From the NCBI RefSeq assembly GCF_900589395.1, contig NZ_UUIS01000043.1, positions 19,999 to 83,998 of the forward strand: a DNA stretch of 64,000 nt, given 5' to 3'. Both the position numbers and the translations under genes were made by a program. The DNA is from Pseudomonas viridiflava (lineage in GTDB: Bacteria > Pseudomonadota > Gammaproteobacteria > Pseudomonadales > Pseudomonadaceae). The notes under the pieces were generated by a model. That model was not told the DNA's origin and searched no databases. It saw nothing but the letters and a program-made list of their open reading frames with translations. Positions within the stretch are counted from its first letter, which is position 1, and the number at the start of each line of letters is the position of its first letter. Shown in pieces: positions 62,956 through 64,000 of this stretch.

Positions 62956-63342
62956 ATGAGCGATAAAAGTCCTGGCATCACCGGTATCAAGGCACTGTGC
63001 GGCTACTGCGAGGAGCGGATTTTGCCCGATGACAAGCAGTTGCTGACCCTTTACTCCAATGAGTCCCTGGTATGTCCGTCGTGCAAGCGGCCGCAGAAGC
63101 TGCCCGAAGACCAGCGCGAAGCCGTATTGGCAAAAACCGATCCTGGTAAAGGTTTTAAATACACAGTCATGGGGCTAGGGCTTTTTACCGTAGCTTCCTG
63201 CGTCCTTATGCTGATCGGTGCCATTTCCAGCGTCGTCTTCATGCTGGCAACAATGATCTTCCTTGCCGGCAACTTCATTGCAAGGTCCGTTTTTACACCC
63301 TCCACGGATGAGTGGGTGGTCAGGCTCGTCGATGACGAGTGA
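62956..63342 (+). CDS. Small zinc-ribbon membrane protein, unrecognised
   Basis: A 128-residue protein. The N-terminal cysteine pairs LCGYCEERI and LVCPSCKRPQK form a CxxC...CxxC zinc ribbon. Two close membrane segments follow (YTVMGLGLFTVASCVLMLIG and SSVVFMLATMIFLAGNFIA). AAGGAAG precedes the ATG at 62956. The frame is open back to 62755 but lacks coding character. Codon use is less GC-rich than its neighbours. No family or function is recognised. Confidence 0.65.
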   Translation: MSDKSPGITGIKALCGYCEERILPDDKQLLTLYSNESLVCPSCKRPQKLPEDQREAVLAKTDPGKGFKYTVMGLGLFTVASCVLMLIGAISSVVFMLATMIFLAGNFIARSVFTPSTDEWVVRLVDDE

Positions 63343-63516
63343 CCAAGGCTCACCCGCGTACACCGGCCCGGGGAGCGCGCTTGCCGGAATGCCGGACCAC
63401 CGCGACCGGCTGCGTTAGCAGTCGTAAAATTTCAGCGTTTCACAAATTTTGCGAGCGCTGCGCACTCGGTCGCGGGCCAAGCGCGCTCCTACAGTCCCGA
63501 TAACCGCTGGGTGATG

Positions 63517-63630
63517 TTAACTGTTAGGCAACAACCGGTAGGTAATGCTCTTGATGTACCGCGTTTCGACGATTGCCGGGTGCACCGGGCCCTGGCCACC
63601 GCGTTCGAGCAACTGGATATCCGACCGGGG
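63517..63630 (-). pseudogene. C-terminal coding fragment, array copy 1
   Basis: On the minus strand this reads P-RSDIQLLERGGQGPVHPAIV then ETRYIKSITYRLLPNS and TAA. It looks like the end of a real protein, entered directly from a REP with no start codon. The parent family is not recognised. IKSITYRLL faintly recalls the beginning of DUF2061 domains, too short to use. The parent gene may lie right of the window. Confidence 0.5.
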
Positions 63631-63777
63631 TAGGAGCGCGCTCTGCCGGAATGCCGGACCACCGCGACCGGCTGCGTTAGCAGTCGTAAAATTTCAGCGT
63701 TTCACAAATTTTGCGAGCGCTGCGCACTCGGTCGCGGGCAAGCGCGCTCCTACTGTCCCGATAACCGCGGGGTGATG

Positions 63778-63891
63778 TTAACTGTTGGGCAACAACCGGC
63801 AGGTAATGCTCTTGATGTACCGCGTTTCGACAATTGCCGGGTGCACCGGGCCCTGGCCACCGCGTTCGAGCAGCTGGATATCCGACCGGGG
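63778..63891 (-). pseudogene. C-terminal coding fragment, array copy 2
   Basis: Second copy of the 37-codon fragment, 261 bp from the first. Four substitutions separate the two frames. Three are silent (Leu TTG/CTG, Ile ATC/ATT, Pro CCT/CCC) and one changes Tyr to Cys (TAC/TGC). This pattern suggests descent from a coding sequence. Confidence 0.5.
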
Positions 63892-64000
63892 TAGGAGCGC
63901 GCTCTGCCGGAATGCCGGACCACCGCGACCGGCTGCGTTAGCAGTCGTAAAATTTCAGCGTTTCACAAATTTTGCGAGCGCTGCGCACTCGGTCGCGGGC

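Larger units (their letters stand above)
63370..64000. repeat. 261-bp-period tandem array of REP pairs and a coding fragment
   Basis: The REP pair at 63370-63492, the segment 63493-63629, the REP pair 63630-63753, the segment 63754-63890 and the REP from 63891 repeat with a period of 261 bp (for example, GAGCGCGC at 63373 and 63634). About 2.4 units are visible and the array continues past the window. The copies differ by only a few substitutions. Each left arm carries the CCGGAATGCCGG extension. Confidence 0.95.

Noticed and set aside
63370..64000. CRISPR-like regular repeats
   Set aside because: The 261-bp period, inverted REP arms and a coding fragment in the spacer do not fit direct repeats with unique spacers, and no cas gene is present.
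1..64000. Prophage, integrase, IS element or tRNA-linked island
   Set aside because: No transposase, integrase, phage structural gene, tRNA or flanking direct repeat was found. The accessory region has the same base composition as its surroundings.

Overview
The window is a GC-rich stretch of a Pseudomonas chromosome. Support comes from linkages known in that genus (serA beside a D-2-hydroxyglutarate dehydrogenase gene, rpiA/ilvA, rppH-ptsP, lgt-thyA, folA, ilvD, ntrBC near glnA, thiI-typA) and from abundant intergenic REP elements beginning with GTAGGAGC or GTGGGAGG. Species cannot be fixed from the sequence alone. No rRNA, tRNA, CRISPR array, IS element, integrase or prophage was recognised. 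The REPs have no rayT transposase gene here.

Layout. 1-2900: a sugar-acid dehydratase (cut by the window edge) divergent from an MFS permease, then a chimeric mhpF/mhpE remnant running into a REP pair. 2890-8212: a penicillin-acylase-type Ntn hydrolase, an alpha/beta hydrolase, a DUF2059 protein and a 2OG-Fe(II) oxygenase. 8372-22790: mostly housekeeping metabolism (serA, D-2-hydroxyglutarate dehydrogenase, FAH-family enzyme, two SdiA-regulated-domain proteins, rpiA, ilvA, rppH, ptsP, an NRDE protein, lgt, thyA). 22787-26652: a MocR regulator divergent from a GNAT/flavin reductase/AhpD-like operon, and an unrecognised two-repeat protein. 26946-31511: cystine ABC transporter, D-cysteine desulfhydrase and divergent serine acetyltransferase, a sulfur amino acid module. 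31831-33941: BetT choline transporter under a BetI-type operator.

33960-43790 is the accessory part: SDR and LacI-family regulator facing a TonB receptor, a flavin monooxygenase, a sulfonate-type binding protein, an aldo/keto reductase and an amidase overlapping a 64-codon repeat-containing ORF. It looks like an uptake and catabolism island for an unidentified, possibly sulfur-containing, compound.

43902-55090 is nitrogen control and translation/tRNA functions: ntrC-ntrB with their own sigma54 promoter and NtrC site, DUF4124 proteins, a cupin lipoprotein, an unrecognised protein, glnA with a sigma54 promoter, thiI and typA. 55353-63342: a YkgJ-type cysteine-cluster protein, a DUF3482 GTPase/DUF2868 membrane pair, folA, phosphorylcholine phosphatase with a Pho-box-like site, ilvD, and a zinc-ribbon membrane protein. 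63370 to the right edge is a 261-bp-period tandem array in which REP pairs alternate with a 37-codon C-terminal coding fragment.

The most unusual observations are REP GTAG tetranucleotides supplying the stop codons of three genes, the REP-linked coding array at the right edge, the accessory island with its operators, and the small repeat protein after the amidase.
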